The translations under genes were made by a program, and so were the position numbers. From Halichondria panicea (Eukaryota > Porifera > Demospongiae > Suberitida > Halichondriidae): a stretch of 64,000 nt of DNA. Position 1 is the first letter of the stretch, and each line of letters begins with the position of its first letter. Positions 61,164 to 64,000 of this stretch are shown here, in pieces. The stretch lies in the NCBI RefSeq assembly GCF_963675165.1, contig NC_087379.1:2422201-2486200 (forward strand), read 5' to 3'. Below the pieces are notes generated by a model. The model ran no database searches, was not told where the DNA came from, and worked only from the letters and a program-made list of their open reading frames with translations.

Positions 61164-61663
61164 TACACTCCTGGGCGTATACATGTACCATCAACATGTA
61201 CACAATTCAATAAGCTCCTCTTCCACAACACAGTCTATGATTATTAACACTAAAATACTTTTTGAACATGCCCCAATGCATTTAGCGCTGGGGTACTTGT
61301 AATGTTATATGTTAGCTAGAATTATAGGAAATAGTTGACTTTCTTCATGCATGCGCATATGCTGTGGAATTTCAAAGATGCTCTATTATTTAGGTTAACA
61401 CTATAATTATTACTATATGATTTGCGGTCAGTGGCATAATTGCATCATAACGTACTATCAGTAATGTAAATTTATATGAGTGCATGGGTGACTGTAACAA
61501 TAATAATAGCAGCATGTAATGCGTTCTTAAGTAAACAGAGAATGTTTAACTGAGTTTGTTATTTGTTCACTTGAAGTTTGAGTAGAGTGTGAATGAGCTG
61601 AGATAAAGAGATATGAGGTCGTACACACAGCAGTACTGCTCCTGAGGGGGTGCAGAGAGCATT

Positions 61664-61666
<3 letters not shown>

Positions 61667-61756
<90 letters not shown>
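61667..61756. repeat. (GA)n microsatellite
   Basis: Pure GA run of about 90 bp. The duplicate at 51274-51287 has only about seven units. The Ser-Leu antisense frame through it is an artefact. Confidence 0.97.
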
Positions 61757-61758
<2 letters not shown>

Positions 61759-61775
61759 TAAACAATATCATAAGA

Positions 61776-62325
61776 TGAAAGCACCGCGAGTGCTGATGCT
61801 CTCAGTGGATGTGTCAAAACTATACCGGCATAACATAAAGCTATAATTATATAAGCTATATTGCTAATAATTATTTTACTGCATGCAAGCTAATCCGTAA
61901 TTACATGCTAAAATGGATGCCAAAAGTACAAAGTCTAGAAGCTAAAATTAATGGCTGCTGAATCAGTATAGAGCCTTGCAGCTCTCTTCTCACTCTTGCA
62001 GCTACCAATAGCTAGCGTCCTAGTGCAGAACTAACTACTAAGTAGGGTAGCAACATTCGGTAAACAAGTTTGGCTATGTGCTCTTCTGAAAAGGCTGCAA
62101 TAATATTCCAAGTATAAGCAAAACTAGGAATAACTCGAGAATGAAGCATTATTTTACAAATTCACGAATTATAATCCAAGAAAACATGACTATAGAAGCC
62201 TAGAAACTCTTATATACTTACACTTTATTGATCCTTGAGCAGCTGTAGCAGTCTACACACACAGACACAGGCACAAACACACTGTACCCCGTATACCTCG
62301 CTTGCGCATGCGCACTGAGGCATAA
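61776..62325. mobile_element. MITE, gatgcctcggtg family, inserted after the segmental duplication
   Basis: Starts gaaagcaccgcgagtgctga and ends cgcatgcgcactgaggcat. Flanks gataaacaatatcat / aaaatacaataagcac are contiguous in copy 1 (51292-51320), which shows the empty site. Confidence 0.88.
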
Positions 62326-62867
62326 AAATACAATAAGCACATATTTATTTATCCACATTGATGTGGCAATCATTCGTTTGTTGCAATGATAATTGAAAGA
62401 CTGAATCCTTAATTAATTATACATTTTGAAAACTATACAGATGAAGCTCTGAGATAAGCTAACTTTGTGGTGGGTTGATAAAGGAACAGCATGGGACACA
62501 TAATTATGATATGATATGATGCTGCATAAGTGGTGTAGGGCAGGTTCATTGACGCTTGTCTATATAACCTCTAGGGCAAACCAAATGTGGCTGTACGCTG
62601 TACATTAATAAGCAGGTGGTGGCCTACACTTGAACACATGCTATGAAGGCTTTGGGACTGATATAGAGGTTGGCCTGCGGCCATTATTCGATGTACTCAC
62701 GCCCAAACACAATGAATTAGTACCGTGTTATATGGGTTATGTTGATGATCAAAACGTGTAGGGGAGGAATTGCTTTGAGTAGCTATACATGCCAATTTTG
62801 GAAGATTAGATCATATCACTCCACTAATCATAAGCATCTAATAATTGGTGTAATGATGATTGTAGTA

Positions 62868-63066
62868 CCGTATATAGCGGGTTATTTTCGTATAGTGGAA
62901 GTTTTTGTATTGAAGAGCATATCATACGAAAATTAAAACTAAGAAATTATTCTACCGCAATAGATTTAACGCCACTATCCTGAGCTGTACGAATATTTAA
63001 AATACGAAACTTAAAATGGGTGGTCTGTATGAAAATTTGCACCAACGAAAATTACCCGCTATACAG
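62868..63066. mobile_element. MITE with ccgtatatagcggg ends, TA target
   Basis: Left ccgtatatagcgggttattt and right aattacccgctatacag are inverted and flanked by TA. It is missing from the matching place in copy 1 (about 51865-51915). Confidence 0.82.
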
Positions 63067-63098
63067 TATATTGCATACATGAGTTTTTTATCACGTAC

Positions 63099-63803
63099 CA
63101 CAGTTTGTATGGCTCCCGGTTTTTGTAGCCTGAGGGCTTTGACGGTCTGGAACACATCGACAACGCTCTCACATTTGCAAGAGTCAATGCAGTTGAGCAG
63201 GGCACAGAACACGGCACACCTGCCCACGGTGTTGCTATGGGTAGAACAGGTGTGGACTAAACACCAGTACAGAATTACCACACGCACACATAATTATGAT
63301 GTGGGCATTGAGAGCTTTATAACAAACAAGGTCCTAATCAGATGAAGTCTAACTAATTATTTGCCGACAAAATTAAAACAGCATAAACTTCTTACGTAGG
63401 CGCCACGTTAAAATGTCACCCATAATTAGTAGATACAGCATGAGACCGAGTGTTTTGCATAAAACAAGAGGAATCTCTATAATTATGATTATGTGTTTTA
63501 TGCCCCTTACCAAATCGTGTAATAACAAAAATAACACGAAAGGGACTGTATGACTTTTTCACGCTTGCAACCTAATATAGCACCATTTTTTAGTGAGCAT
63601 AATAATTTTCAAGTTATCGACTCGTTATTACGGTAATTTAAATCTCCGAACCTTCCATGCACGATAATGGGTTTGTCTCCCGTTCTCCTCTGAGCTATCA
63701 TTAGTTTATCCAGCACTTTCATGAGGGCCACCGGGTTGATACACACTCCATCCTGGCTCCAACCCGCCATTTGGAACTGGATCACTTTCCGCAAATCTTC
63801 ACC
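63099..63803 (-). CDS. Tyrosine-phosphatase-like (PTP) gene fragment, copy 2, catalytic Cys replaced by Gly
   Basis: Exon 63803-63652 (152 nt) encodes GEDLRKVIQFQMAGWSQDGV and GDKPIIVHG; exon 63234-63099 (136 nt) continues SNTVGRCAVFCALLNCIDSC and VVDVFQTVKALRLQKPG, donor gtacgt. Both reading frames are open and in phase. The fold matches the WPD-loop to Q-loop half of receptor-type PTPs, but the WPD aspartate position reads GWSQDG and the P-loop reads VHGSNTVGR with Gly for the nucleophilic Cys, as in inactive D2 domains. N-terminal exons must lie above 63804, outside or at the edge of the window, and the last helices below 63099 were not found. The acceptor of the first exon is weak (ccaag|GGT). 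Confidence 0.7.
63235..63651. other. Intron between the two phosphatase exons, copy 2
   Basis: Corresponds to 52057-52423 in copy 1 with many substitutions and indels. No separate feature was recognised. Confidence 0.6.
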
Positions 63804-63915
63804 CTTGGAGGGGAATAGATGTTAATAGAGGAAAGTAAAATCACAGTATTTATACTTAAACTTTATCGAGCAAATCATTATTGGCAGGAGGGCGCATAAA
63901 AACGTACACATGTCA

Positions 63916-64000
63916 TACCGTATAGCCGGTAATTTCACGAATGCCTACTTCAGTGTAAACAGCAACCAACGAAAACGAATATTGCTCAACCATGATTTTT
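63916..64000. mobile_element. Start of another ccgtatag-type MITE, cut by the window end
   Basis: taccgtatagccggtaattt matches the left end of the element at 62868. The right end is outside the window. Confidence 0.5.

Larger units (their letters stand above)
61310..63803. repeat. Segmental duplication, copy 2
   Basis: Same order of blocks as 50640-52575, with added MITEs at 61776-62325 and 62868-63066 and a longer GA run. The homology continues to the last phosphatase exon and may run past the window end. Confidence 0.85.

Noticed and set aside
61559-61771. Ser-Leu repeat protein
   Set aside because: Product of the (GA)n tract.
1-64000. tRNA or rRNA genes
   Set aside because: Looking for B-box-like ggttcgaatcc and rRNA-like blocks gave nothing convincing; a tRNAscan-type run would be needed to exclude them.

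Overview
The window reads as nuclear DNA of an early-branching animal; a sponge is the best guess. It holds intron-rich, GT-AG spliced metazoan genes (FAN1, vinculin, a Rab11-FIP, a BCL9-HD1-like nuclear protein). It also holds tyrosine-kinase, TRAF, Kelch and receptor-phosphatase type genes, and dense short inverted-repeat transposons in nearly every long intron and spacer. The host call is inference from gene content. No bacterial operon, rRNA, convincing tRNA or CRISPR array was seen.

Layout. 78-5438 (+) is the 3' part of FAN1, with a glycosyltransferase-92-like gene nested antisense in one intron (3761-4903). FAN1 ends tail to tail with a complete 19-exon vinculin gene on the minus strand (5640-13555, 846 codons). 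A divergent spacer (13556-14806) leads to a very long plus-strand nuclear protein gene (14807-23910) with a CECR2/WHIM-like motif and a BCL9 HD1-like helix. 23911-33189 is a transposon graveyard: several MITE families, nested insertions and a relic pogo/Tigger-type transposase.

33190-39252 carries a TKL kinase-coiled coil-Kelch gene and a RING-TRAF gene, each interrupted by one in-frame TAA. A tentative small gene follows (39842-40931), then a minus-strand class I Rab11-FIP (41624-49459, 5' exon not found). 50640-52575 and 61310-63803 are diverged copies of one segment holding phosphatase exons whose catalytic cysteine is replaced by glycine; the first copy is also broken. Between them lie two head-to-head genes (54965-57079 minus; 57334-59154 plus) encoding RING-TRAF zinc fingers fused to a tyrosine-kinase fold with damaged catalytic motifs, sharing a 254-bp promoter.

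How it fits together. The left part is conserved housekeeping: DNA crosslink repair, adhesion and chromatin. The right part looks like a fast-evolving signalling cluster of TRAF adaptors, kinase-like domains and phosphatase-like domains, several without catalytic residues, in a transposon-rich setting. The best candidate for an undescribed system is the divergent pair of RING-TRAF-pseudokinase fusions. All exon joins were made by eye from splice consensus, phase and protein similarity.
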